64,000 nucleotides of DNA from Rhodocollybia butyracea (GCA_015501585.1 JADNRY010000116.1:123275-187274), one strand, 5' to 3'. Shown: positions 46,352 to 55,912, counted from the first letter of the stretch. The notes: generated by a model not told the origin, from the sequence alone. Program-made: numbers and translations.

Positions 46352-46755
46352 TTGTATATTGTTGAGCTATCTCCAAGTTACAATACACATTTATACATCT
46401 TGTTGAGCTAACTCCAAGTTGTATCCACTAACATTCACCTGTTGAGCTATCTCCTAGTGAATACTTCTTTAATTGCCACTTGTTGAGCTATCTCCGAGTT
46501 GCAACTTCCTATTACTTGTTGAGCTATCTCCGAGTATTAGACATCACACTCACTATTACTTGTTGAGCTATCTCCGAGTACTAGACACCACACTCACTAT
46601 TACTTGTTGAGCTATCTCCGAGTACTAGACACCACACTCACTACTACTTGTTGAGCCATCTCCGAGTACTAGTTCTGATTCATATTACTGCTTGTTGAGC
46701 TATCTCCGAGGGTAATCTTATTATTATTATTTGTTGAGCTATCTCCAAATAATAA
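46352..46755 (+). repeat. Ten-unit hairpin array in the LTR-T leader
   Basis: Ten units at about 46352, 46393, 46433, 46473, 46509, 46553, 46597, 46641, 46684 and 46724, each near 32 nt. Each has a 5' arm ending in TG, the constant centre TTGAGCTATCTC and a 3' arm starting with C that is complementary to its own 5' arm. Arm sequences differ between units but pair within a unit. Identical arrays lie at 51015-51418 in the 3' LTR and, older, at 8628-9031 on the minus strand. Confidence 0.93.
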
Positions 46756-46948
46756 CTTCTGTGAGTTTTGTATTACAAACTAGTTACTAACTTTACTTGA
46801 GCCTAGTTGTTTGAGTATATATTTTTTGCCTAGCGGTTTCAACGAACGGAAAGGCTTGCTCTATAATCTCATTAATTTCTCTTATCATTTTTACTGCCAA
46901 GTTATGTACTGTGAAGGTTTGGACGAGACTATTGATCGAGTCATAACA

Positions 46949-46961
46949 TAATAATACGTCT
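46949..46961 (+). other. Candidate self-priming primer-binding site
   Basis: The 13 bases directly after the 5' LTR (TAATAATACGTCT) do not start with TGG, as a tRNA-primed site would. They are complementary, with one internal mismatch over 12 bases, to AGACATATTATT at 46276-46287, the predicted 5' end of the transcript. Confidence 0.5.
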
Positions 46962-46977
46962 CTACCCGCCCCCATGA

Positions 46978-49179
46978 ATGTCTACACAAACAACTAGATC
47001 ATACACCCAGATTGGGTCTCACCAATTTGTTCAAGGATCTAATATCCCCACCTTTCCAATTGGTTTTAATGCTCCAGGATATACACTGGGACAACACAAT
47101 ACTAATGTTGGAAATACAAACCGGGGGTCACCCACTACTATTTCAAATGGTGAATTTGTAGTAATGCAGAGAATTCACATTGGATCAAAGGGTTCAAATT
47201 TAACGGAAACTGTGGTTCAAGAAGTTAGAATGCCACCTACTGCACAAATTGCACAGATATTTGCTTGTCATGATGACCGTTCCACCAGTCATTTAGTTGA
47301 TAATGGTTCGCGAGGACAACAGCAGCAAATGCCTAATTTTGTAGCAAGTGCACCTCTACCTTTTTTACATCATAGCCATTCTGCACAATTTGATACACAC
47401 AAATCTCAAAGTGGAGAATCTACACGGCAAAGCAGGAACATTGTTCAATTCTCAGAACCAGAACAAAGTCCTTCACTTACCTACCACTCATCATCTGCAC
47501 CAGCAATTACTAGAGCCAAACAGGCAACTGGGAGTACAACAACTAATGGCCAAATGTCTTCTGTACTATCAAGTCAAAGACAAATTGAACCTATTAGAAG
47601 ATCTCCATTGTCTTTAGTCCCTGAGGAAGGGCAAGAGCATTCCATGACTCATAGTAATCCACATCATAAATCTCTCTCTCACCATTCTCAGTCAGATCAC
47701 AATGCTGGAAGTGTTGTTAGGAGTTTAAATCACTCACAAGGGCATGAACAAGCACCTGTTCAATTGCAAGGTTTACAGCCAACTATATCTGCTCAGAATC
47801 ATCCATCACCAAGTGGACCTTTCCAAAGTTCCGTAAAACAAGGCTCATACAAGTCAAACAATACTGTACCAGTTCTGAACCAGTTTCAAAATGAACAAAT
47901 ACAATTTGACAGACTCAGCCAGCAATGCCAAATATTTTTGGAGTCATTAGGCTATAGAAGCAGTAATGCTCAGCCATGGCAATGGATCCAACAGTTGACA
48001 AGACTAGGTCAGAGAGAACTTGCATCATTAAGCCCAAACCTGTATCAAAGGATGTCAGAAGAAAGAAATACTCAAATTCTAACACACCTATACACTGAGA
48101 TACAAAGGGATGAGGTTCAAGCTCTACTGAGGGCAAGGAGTAATATGAGTGTTGAATTAGCACCTTCTCTTCATACAAGCCAACGAGCCAAAGGACAGGA
48201 AAATGCACAAGGAAATGCACAAAGTGCTCACACACCTGTACAAAACACAGGAAATGTGGTAGAAACTCATCCTCAACACAGTGTAGAGGAATCTAGGGCT
48301 CACTCACCAAGCCCTCAGATTGTCAACAGGCTATCTATGTTACAACCTGTGATGCACATGTCATCAGCACCAGATCCTGTTGAAAAAGTGGAGCAAGGAA
48401 CAAGGAACGACAACCAAGTTATTCACTCTGCAACTCTACCTCAACATGATGAATTAGCACATACTGGTAGTAGTCAGGCGCTACTTGATCGAGGGCAAAG
48501 AAATGCCAGCCTTATGAGCAGAAAACAAAATTTTGTAATGTCTACAAAATCTGAACAAGCTCAAGCTACAAGTCAATGTTTATTTCTTGAAACCCAACCA
48601 ATAGATCCAACGCCACTACCTGCAGAAAATAATCATGTTCCACAGACTCTCATTCATGAGCCTTTAGGTTTGGACTGGGCTGAGCAAGCACATGATTTTT
48701 TGCAAAGCAATAATGATTATTCTTCTGTCTCACACAAAGGCAGGACACAAGAAATCAATAACTTTGTACAAAATGACTGTCATACTGCTCAAAATACGGT
48801 TTTGGATCAGGATAGCCCACCAAACAGTCATACATCACAAGCTCAACAACAGAGGGCCACCACGCTGACTCCAAGAGCTTCTAGAATGAATCAAGACAAT
48901 TCTAGAAATGATAATGTTAATAAGATGTCAGTAGTAATAACCACTTGGGTCACTCCAGAGGAGTATGACCAAAGACAAGGAAAAGGGGCTTGTACTTACT
49001 GTGAAAAGATAGGCCACTTTGCCCAACACTGCCCACAACAGCATGACCATGTGTCAGGTCAAGCTGCATTTATTGAAACTTCCAGAAAAATACCCGACAA
49101 CATTATAATTGAAGTTAAAGATGAAATTTGGGATATTGATGGCACACTCTTGGGAAGGAATGCAAAAGGGGATGGATAA
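46978..49179 (+). CDS. gag: Gag-like protein with CCHC zinc knuckle, 733 aa
   Basis: ATG at 46978 starts MSTQTTRSYTQIGSHQF; an ATG four bases earlier is in another frame and stops after seven codons. The protein is rich in Gln, Ser, His and Asn and mostly low-complexity. A helical segment at about residues 310-385 (CQIFLESLGYRSSN, WQWIQQLTRLGQRELASL, NTQILTHLYTEIQRDEVQAL) resembles the repeated segment in the chromovirus Gag at 34316-36370. Near the C-terminus is a perfect zinc knuckle CTYCEKIGHFAQHC (CX2CX4HX4C). A pol region is absent. The frame is completely open, which suits a young element. Likely role: packaging of the element's own RNA, possibly in particles built with a helper. Confidence 0.85.
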   Translation: MSTQTTRSYTQIGSHQFVQGSNIPTFPIGFNAPGYTLGQHNTNVGNTNRGSPTTISNGEFVVMQRIHIGSKGSNLTETVVQEVRMPPTAQIAQIFACHDDRSTSHLVDNGSRGQQQQMPNFVASAPLPFLHHSHSAQFDTHKSQSGESTRQSRNIVQFSEPEQSPSLTYHSSSAPAITRAKQATGSTTTNGQMSSVLSSQRQIEPIRRSPLSLVPEEGQEHSMTHSNPHHKSLSHHSQSDHNAGSVVRSLNHSQGHEQAPVQLQGLQPTISAQNHPSPSGPFQSSVKQGSYKSNNTVPVLNQFQNEQIQFDRLSQQCQIFLESLGYRSSNAQPWQWIQQLTRLGQRELASLSPNLYQRMSEERNTQILTHLYTEIQRDEVQALLRARSNMSVELAPSLHTSQRAKGQENAQGNAQSAHTPVQNTGNVVETHPQHSVEESRAHSPSPQIVNRLSMLQPVMHMSSAPDPVEKVEQGTRNDNQVIHSATLPQHDELAHTGSSQALLDRGQRNASLMSRKQNFVMSTKSEQAQATSQCLFLETQPIDPTPLPAENNHVPQTLIHEPLGLDWAEQAHDFLQSNNDYSSVSHKGRTQEINNFVQNDCHTAQNTVLDQDSPPNSHTSQAQQQRATTLTPRASRMNQDNSRNDNVNKMSVVITTWVTPEEYDQRQGKGACTYCEKIGHFAQHCPQQHDHVSGQAAFIETSRKIPDNIIIEVKDEIWDIDGTLLGRNAKGDG

Positions 49180-50395
49180 AAGGACATCGACCAGATAAAC
49201 ATCCTAGCATCTCAATAACCAGATGCTCATAGTCACAATGATTACACCCCAATAACTCTGCTTGCAACTCAAGTGGAAACATCACCAGAAATTATTTCCA
49301 TGATTTTAACCCACCTCAATACATCTATCTGCAGAGCAAAATCAATTAACAGGTTTTTGCAGATTTTATCCAATATCTATGCCTCACCTTTCACCAATGA
49401 TTGTAAATGAGATTATTGGTCAAATAAGCCCAATTATGCCTTGAATTATGCCATATACTCTGACTCTATAGAAAGCAATGCACCATGTATTGTGCTACTG
49501 AGAGTTCTCACCAGAAAAAACCACAAAGAATGTCAACGCTACCCCAATAATCTCTGACCAAATGCCACTAGTTATAGCAGATAGTGTGCCCAGAAACTGA
49601 AGAAAAAACATCAGGAAATGAACAAGCTTTGAAAGACATGTAAAAGTGCTGAATGAGAAGAGGAAAGGAAGAAAGTTCTTGGACGATTTGATGAGTTTCA
49701 GACCAACCTAAGATGAAACAGCTATATCATACCCGCTTTTTCATCTAATAATACATCTCATCAATATCGCATCAAGTCATAACTTGGTCATAAAATAATA
49801 AAACATCTCCAATTCTCGCCACTTGGACAACTTAAATACCAGATTGGTATTAATGCTTACTGAAATGCATGGATCTGTGTCCAAGACGCAGATACTACAG
49901 TGACAAGTTTCAAGTTCAGGAAATGAAATGTCCGAAAGTCCACTATTCCCATAAAAATCATCAATCAGACGGCACCAATTGACATCAAAGCCACCATCAA
50001 ATCACTGATATGCAAACAGCTGTATGCAATCAAGCAATCAGAAAAATTTGAAACAATCATTTTGATTGATGGACTTCCCATAAATCAGATCCATGGACAT
50101 AGTACCGCCCAACATGCTGATGTACTATTGAAATCATGATGTTTATTGTCCCAGGTCTGATGCAACTAATGTGGCATGGAAAATACACCAATTACAGTAA
50201 TGACACTAACGACACTAATGTCCAATTAATGACCAATTAACAGGCCATCACATAACCACCATTTGAAGTCAGGATGCTTGAACTCATGAACATCTTTACT
50301 TGAGATGCAACTGATAGGTGCAATCCCACTAACTATGACTGGATAACCTAACTCCTATGTGGCCTCAGAGGGTTTCGGCCTTAAGGGGGGAGTAC
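49180..50395 (+). other. Non-coding 3' part of the LTR-T internal region
   Basis: About 1.2 kb without a long frame on either strand, where pol would lie in an autonomous element. It ends in a purine tract just before the 3' LTR. It may keep cis signals for packaging or second-strand synthesis. Confidence 0.6.
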
Positions 50396-51611
50396 TGTTA
50401 TGACCCGGATCTAAATCCTATACACCCAATCTTTTTTCTTCTGTAACCAACTATGAACACTATCATTAATACTTCTACTTATCATTTTACATTCATTAGT
50501 TATTCAACACCATTTGGGTTAATGCTGCACACATTCTTCCAGAACACCAGAATGATCTTTAACAGTCACTGCACAGTCTGCACAGTCATGACATCATTCT
50601 AGCTCCACAACTATGATGTCATCTTGCTACTCCACAATCATGATGTCATTCCATTGCTCCGCAGTTATGATATCACATCACTGCTCCACAGCTATGACAT
50701 CATTGCATAGCCTCTTTACATCAATGACTCAATATCAGTCATTGCACAGCCAGATATCTGAGTCAACTATGGTTCCGCATACATGACTCAATATTAGTCA
50801 TTGCACAGCAGTACATAGTCAGACTGACTCATCCGCAGTATTTCCGCAGTTATGACTCAAATCTAGTCATTCCGCAGCATTTCCTAACTAGTACACATTG
50901 CACAGTATATAAGTAGTCTAGATTTACCAATGTACGTTAGACATATTATTTTTCTTAAATCCAAACCCCCACTTGTTTGCTGTTATCACTTGTGTGAATC
51001 ACCAGACCAACTCATTGTATATTGTTGAGCTATCTCCAAGTTACAATACACATTTATACATCTTGTTGAGCTAACTCCAAGTTGTATCCACTAACATTCA
51101 CCTGTTGAGCTATCTCCTAGTGAATACTTCTTTAATTGCCACTTGTTGAGCTATCTCCGAGTTGCAACTTCCTATTACTTGTTGAGCTATCTCCGAGTAT
51201 TAGACATCACACTCACTATTACTTGTTGAGCTATCTCCGAGTACTAGACACCACACTCACTATTACTTGTTGAGCTATCTCCGAGTACTAGACACCACAC
51301 TCACTACTACTTGTTGAGCCATCTCCGAGTACTAGTTCTGATTCATATTACTGCTTGTTGAGCTATCTCCGAGGGTAATCTTATTATTATTATTTGTTGA
51401 GCTATCTCCAAATAATAACTTCTGTGAGTTTTGTATTACAAACTAGTTACTAACTTTACTTGAGCCTAGTTGTTTGAGTATATATTTTTTGCCTAGCGGT
51501 TTCAACGAACGGAAAGGCTTGCTCTATAATCTCATTAATTTCTCTTATCATTTTTACTGCCAAGTTATGTACTGTGAAGGTTTGGACGAGACTATTGATC
51601 GAGTCATAACA
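50396..51611 (+). repeat. 3' LTR of the LTR-T element
   Basis: Same length (1216 bp) and, on reading, the same sequence as the 5' LTR, including the hairpin array (51015-51418). Confidence 0.95.
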
Positions 51612-52074
51612 AGTTGTCCTTGAGTTCCTGATTATAGTTTTTGAGATTAGTGATGGTTTCAGCGGCATCAGCCTCTCTATCGTGATGCTCCATAACGAGC
51701 CGGAAAATCTCACTAAAATAAAATGGAAACAAAATCAGTAATGTATGTGGACCGAAATATTGAATAAGGAACGTACTCGTCATTCTGTTCTACTTCCCTA
51801 TTCATAGTTAAACCCAATAAAACCAGAGCCTGCACCACGGAAAGCGGGAGACGCTGGATGTCCAAAGTAGTACGCCCCAATCCCGAACATCAAAATTCAT
51901 TTGGGAAAGACGGGGGTCGTTCACAAGTTGCGTGAGCACGGAACGAACAGCAGCTTGATTAGCCATCTGCAAATCCGGAACATTAGGCGAACCAGGAGCG
52001 CTTTCATAGGGAGGAAAAGTGGATACTTGAGAAACAGGAGAGTTCTGAGGAACAGCAATGATTTCAGAGTTCAT

Positions 52075-52845
52075 GGTGTATGAAAATAAGTATGAATATA
52101 ATATACTATGTAGAAATCATGCCTGTACCACTAGTATATCAAACATCCCTACCTTTACTTCGATTTTTTAAAGCACAGCCACAGTCCCAAATCTCGAAGC
52201 AGGGCCACTATTACACCACATACCAGCTTTAATTTCGCTCTAGGTACCTACTGTGCATCTATAAACACTGTGTAGACTGCTATTAGGTAGAATACCCATG
52301 CATAAACAAGCTTTTAGGCCGCTTTGCTGGCATTCCCAATTAGGCAGTGATGTACAGCTTTGACCAAAGGTAATCTAAATCTTTTCATTCAATCCAACCC
52401 ATTACGGTGCCCCATCCATCGAGGTACAGTGCTAAAATATTAATACACTATCCATAGCCTTTTTTGGGCTAGCTACCCATACAGAAACATCCCAATTAGG
52501 CTCGTAAATTGCCTATTTTAACGAAGCTATCGAAACCTGCAATCGGCGAGTCACATGACCCCATCAAACGTGTACCCGCGCCGCCGCTTTAGCCATAGCT
52601 TAATATGGCTAACTGTTATATTTCTAAATTTGGCTAAAACAGTTGTGATGTGACATGCAGATGCAAGCTTCATGTTACACACAGCAAAAAATTCCCTAAT
52701 TCAGTAATTTTTCAAAGGCCAGGCTGTGACATATACCACATTGCAATGCAGGCACATTTGCCGTGGCAGACAGAACTGTCTTAAATTGCAATGCGGGATG
52801 TGGCCACATCCATCTTACATTACATTATGGGCTCCACATTGCCTC
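52075..52845. other. Upstream of the split gene; scraps of DNA-transposon sequence
   Basis: No gene supported. Phrases such as CCCAATTAGGCAGTGA followed by CAGCTTTGACC (about 52340) and TTCCCTAATTCAGTAATTTTT (about 52690) echo the iterons of the foldback elements at 17913-26647, so parts are probably decayed copies of them. The first 100 bp should hold the promoter of the split gene. Confidence 0.4.
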
Positions 52846-53562
52846 ACGCCTCCTGACTTGGTTATCTTAAGAAAGTAATAAACTTCATGCGCTTTGCAAA
52901 GCCCATTTATATCTTGATCAAATTTAAGTGTGTAGAGTTCTCTCGAACTCCAGATCAACTCAAATCTAGTTGCTTCCTTAGAGGGGATGGCTTCTAGTAA
53001 AGGATTATTCAGCTCCAGAGTGAGGATTCCTTAGTTGACTTCGTCACGAAGTTAGACGAGCCACTAAGATTGTGGTACAAGTTCCTAGTGATTCAGTTCA
53101 CTCACAATATTGTAGCTTGGCCCAGAGTTTGGTCGAGGACTTTACGGCGTCACAGCAGCTAGTGCCAGAGTTTGCCTAGGGTTGTTGACAAACCTTGAGA
53201 TTACTATTCTAGCTAGAGCCAGAGTTTGCCTAGGAGAACCTTAGTTTCGTTGTATTGGTTTTGGTTTTGGTTAATTGATTTGGACATACACACCTGGTTC
53301 CCTCGTACACTCATACACCCAACTAGGCTTCTCTCGACTTAGTTCTAAGAGTTGTCTAAGCTTAGTTACCCACGTTAGCGCTACAGTCTTGAACCTGGAG
53401 CAGTCGCGTGTGTACATCCGATATTACAAGACTTTCCCTTGGGGAATCTCTGACAACCCGCCCTCGCTCCCTTACATATCAATCATCTGGTTAGGTGTGG
53501 TAGTGTTTTTGTTAGGTTGTTTTATAGCACCTTTTGCATACCTACATGTAAATATCCAAATA
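52846..53562 (+). mobile_element. LTR-R copy D: 5'-truncated LTR
   Basis: Begins inside the LTR at CGCCTCCTGACTTGG and runs to the normal end CCAAATA, followed by GCGC. About 1.1 kb of the 5' part is missing. It adjoins the Ty3 fragment that starts at 53567. Confidence 0.85.
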
Positions 53563-53566
53563 GCGC

Positions 53567-54755
53567 AACAATTCAGTCTCGAGTATCCGACTTCCCCCTG
53601 GTCCTTGTTATATTTGCGCCTCTCCGAAACACTTTGCAAGGGACTGCAAAAACTATGGAAGATGGGTAGCATTGAAAGAAACCAATCGTATACACATAGG
53701 AATTTCAGAAGTGGAGATATTGGAACAGGATAAACTATATACCATTGTGTGTTTAGCAGAATCACAGTCTGTTTCTATCTTGTCAAGTGGTACGAACGAT
53801 CATACATGGTTCACAGAACGAACCAGACATCGACTTAGGGACATGAGCTGGGGAATAAGGGAGGAAGGTGCGATTACCGCACACTCCCTTATCTCAAGAG
53901 AGGTACTTTACGCAGAGGAAGGTGCCTATCCGGCACACTCAGTTAGTAAAAAGAAAGGACTGACATTGGAAGGTGCTCTTTATGCACATGAGTTGGTCCC
54001 TGGAAGGGTTAGTAATACCTTGACCAACAGAAGGATGGGACAGATATCGGAAGGCGCTTTTCCAGCACATGATTCGATTCGTGGGAGGGATGGTGCTATT
54101 CAAGCACACCTCACTGGCTACAATAATAATGATTTCCCTGTTGATGAGGTGAAAGGATCAACTTCAGAAGGTGCTTTCCCAGCACACAATTCGATCCATG
54201 GAAGGGAAGGTGCTACTCCAGCACACCTTTCAGTACCTAGATATAACTTGGAGAACAGGAATACAAGACAATATATCAAACATGAAGGAAAAGGGAAGGA
54301 AGTGGAAAAAGATCCCTCCATGTCCCGCATCGTATCTCACAAATCATCGTGCGAACTACCCTATCCATGTACTCATTCACCCATACCAATACCAGATGAT
54401 CATTTCACAATAGAGAGAGTACCCAAAGCCCGATCCCTACCAGAAGGCATGCATTCACTAGGGACACAAGCTCTACATATTAAAGCAAGAGTAAACTTGG
54501 TTTACAAAGAACCTATTGAAGCAAGATTGGACTCAGGAGCTGACATCTCTCTAATTTTGGAAGAGTACTGGAGATTGGTTCCAGAACTGGGGCCCATCAA
54601 ACAAGGCTTGCGAATGACCCTCTACCACTTGACGGGAGAGGCAAAAGTCATGGGATACGTCGGCTTCCCCATGTTTGTTGAATCTACAGATAGCACTATG
54701 ATACAATTTGACACCGAGGCATATGTGATATGAAATATCAAGGTGCCATGTTGGA
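53567..54755 (+). pseudogene. Ty3 Gag zinc knuckle and protease with GA-x-x-AH repeats, fragment
   Basis: In one frame after the LTR stands a good zinc knuckle, CYICASPKHFARDC (about 53603-53644), running on into KNYGRWVALKETNRIHIG. The main frame 53672-54733 has seven copies of (E/D)GA-x-x-AH (about 53868-54225), then a retropepsin (EARLDSGADISLI, about 54520-54558) and the following LTGEAKVMGYVGFP block. After TEAYVI a stop and a switch to unrelated sequence (54756 on) cut the gene before RT. It is the same family as the gag start at 28863. Confidence 0.85.
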
Positions 54756-55460
54756 AAGTCCAATTTTCGCCCGTAACCGGCCAGCAGCACTCATAAACCC
54801 CATAATCAGAATGCCGCTTATGAGCGGCCATCAAGATGACTTGAAATTCATGATCCGCCGGGATTATGAGCACTGAAAAGCGGGCCGGCCGGATTATAAG
54901 TACTTAAAAGCGGAACGCCGAAATTATAAGCGCTAGGGTCATTGAAAGTGGCTCATAAACCCCTTACAATCGCTAATAAACCCCTTTATAAGTAGGTCAT
55001 TAAAAATGTAATGAACCTACAGTACTTGTTGTAGACGAGTTACTACTTGCTTAGTTATGTAGTTACTACAAGTTCCTAGGTCGTTAGTACAACTCGTTAA
55101 TGCGCATTAGTTACTTTGGTATGGTAGTTAAGTTAGTACAGTTGGTTCATTAATGATCGTTCAATAATAGTAGTAGTAGTAGTAGTCTAACTATCGCTCA
55201 ATAGTAGTAGTAGTAATAGTAGTACATAGTAGTGGTAGTCTCAGTAATTAGTAGGAAAAGGGGGGTAGGGGGCTTTCGAAATCGAACCCTAAGCCTTCAG
55301 CTTAGGGGGCGCTTATAGTACAAATACACGGCATAGCTACCACTACACCATATAGGCATACTTATTGGAGGGGCCTCGGTTAATATGACATACTGACTGT
55401 TAGTTGGATTATAATAGCATAAGAGATACTAATAGTATAAGCTAGGTAAATGGATTGAGG
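54756..55460. other. Unassigned repeats, TAG microsatellites
   Basis: 54770-55010 has repeated CTCATAAACCCC and ATTATAAGCGC-like phrases in both orientations, as at the end of a DNA transposon. (TAG)n runs lie at about 55158-55175 and 55203-55230. A tRNA-like sequence on the minus strand lies at about 55270-55355. No protein gene is supported. Confidence 0.5.
55270..55355 (-). pseudogene. tRNA-like relic (Pol III box A/B-like)
   Basis: The minus strand reads GGTGTAGTGGTAGC, like a D-arm/box A, and 47 nt later GGTTCGATTTC, like box B. Between them CTAAG-CTGAAGG-CTTAG could be a variable arm or an anticodon arm. The spacing and the T-stem pairing do not fit a functional tRNA. It may be a tRNA pseudogene or the head of a SINE. 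Confidence 0.35.
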
Positions 55461-55479
55461 GAGGATGATCAGAGCCACA

Positions 55480-55912
55480 AGTCTGCGAGTAGCGCGACGG
55501 GCACTGGCGATGGATAATCATGATGAAGAAACTTCAACGAAAGAGCGGCAAATTGAAAATGTAAAACGTCGCTGATAACAGGAGCGCACCTAGAGTGCAA
55601 AGCCAACATCAGATAAAAGAAGTAAAAGAAGCCAGTCGAGCTTACCTGGCGAACGAAAAGGCCACGAAAGAGCTCTCGAAGGTACAAATAGTCGGGTTTG
55701 TTGTTGAAGTGAAGAGCATGGATGTATTTCAACGTTGCGGCAGATGAAGTTGCGGGAATGAACATATTCGACACGAATCTGGTTCAATGTGAGCACCTGG
55801 TTAGTTGTTTGAAAGAAAAATAACCCACAAGCCAGTCTGGCTGTTGCAGAAGTTGAAGAGGTCTTTGGGGTGTGTACTGGGTCTAAAAAAAAAAGAACAG
55901 AACGCGCTACTA
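55480..55912 (-). pseudogene. Casein kinase 1 pseudogene, core deleted
   Basis: On the reverse strand, after an acceptor at about 55886, comes PKDLFNFCNSQTGL, an intron (GTGGGT..CAG), then LTLNQIRVEYVHSRNFI. This matches the CK1 kinase run up to just before its HRD motif. In the same stretch but another frame follows TLKYIHALHFNNKPDYLYLR and ELFRGLFVRQ, the end of the CK1 kinase domain. So the HRD, DFG and substrate-binding parts were removed by a deletion that also shifted the frame. Another intron (55644-55590 region, GTAAGC..TAG) leads to a degenerate tail. The N-terminal ATP-binding lobe was not found. Confidence 0.7.

Larger units (their letters stand above)
45733..46948 (+). repeat. 5' LTR of the LTR-T element
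   Basis: TGTTATGAC to CATAACA. The upstream third (U3, about 45870-46215) is crowded with TGACTCA and TGACATCA/TGATGTCA-type motifs. A TATA box follows at 46243-46250, then the ten-unit hairpin array at 46352-46755 in the transcribed leader. Confidence 0.95.
45733..51611 (+). mobile_element. Complete Gag-only LTR retrotransposon (LTR-T element)
   Basis: Two 1216-bp LTRs (45733-46948 and 50396-51611) show no difference on reading, and AGTTG flanks the element on both sides (45728-45732 and 51612-51616). The 3447-bp internal region has one long ORF (46978-49179) with a CCHC zinc knuckle and no protease, RT, RNase H or integrase. A purine tract (AAGGGGGGAG, about 50383-50392) precedes the 3' LTR. 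The layout matches terminal-repeat retrotransposons with a GAG domain, which rely on enzymes of another element. Identical LTRs imply a very recent insertion. It disrupts the minus-strand gene at 44688-52074. Confidence 0.93.
44688..52074 (-). pseudogene. Coiled-coil gene with C-terminal membrane segment, split by the LTR-T element
   Basis: Starts at ATG 52074 (MNSEIIAVPQNSPVSQVSTF). Exon 1 runs to 51777, an intron of 64 bp (51776-51713, GTACGT..TAG) follows, and exon 2 runs from 51712 to the insertion and resumes at 45732-44688. Removing the LTR-T element and one copy of its 5-bp target duplication joins ELKDN to YQILDLKYQALFSYMALQF in frame. Later parts are predicted coiled coil (LQKKVDELEVLANSAQHEL), a conserved-looking HFLVAIDTDLDKARTHLCEM block, a basic patch (GKRVRFEDDE) and a hydrophobic segment near the C-terminus (ILLFFWLFPFSLLLLMF). 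One frameshift in a G run near 51870 also breaks exon 1. I do not recognise the family. It lies antisense, 28 bp after the chromovirus chromodomain. Confidence 0.65.

Noticed and set aside
46352..46755. CRISPR-like look of the repeat-variable-repeat array
   Set aside because: The host is eukaryotic, the array is inside both LTRs and a solo LTR, and the variable parts pair with each other within a unit instead of being independent spacers.
55270..55355. Functional tRNA-Phe (GAA) on the minus strand
   Set aside because: An anticodon-like loop can be drawn, but the distance from the D-arm is far too long and the T-stem does not pair.
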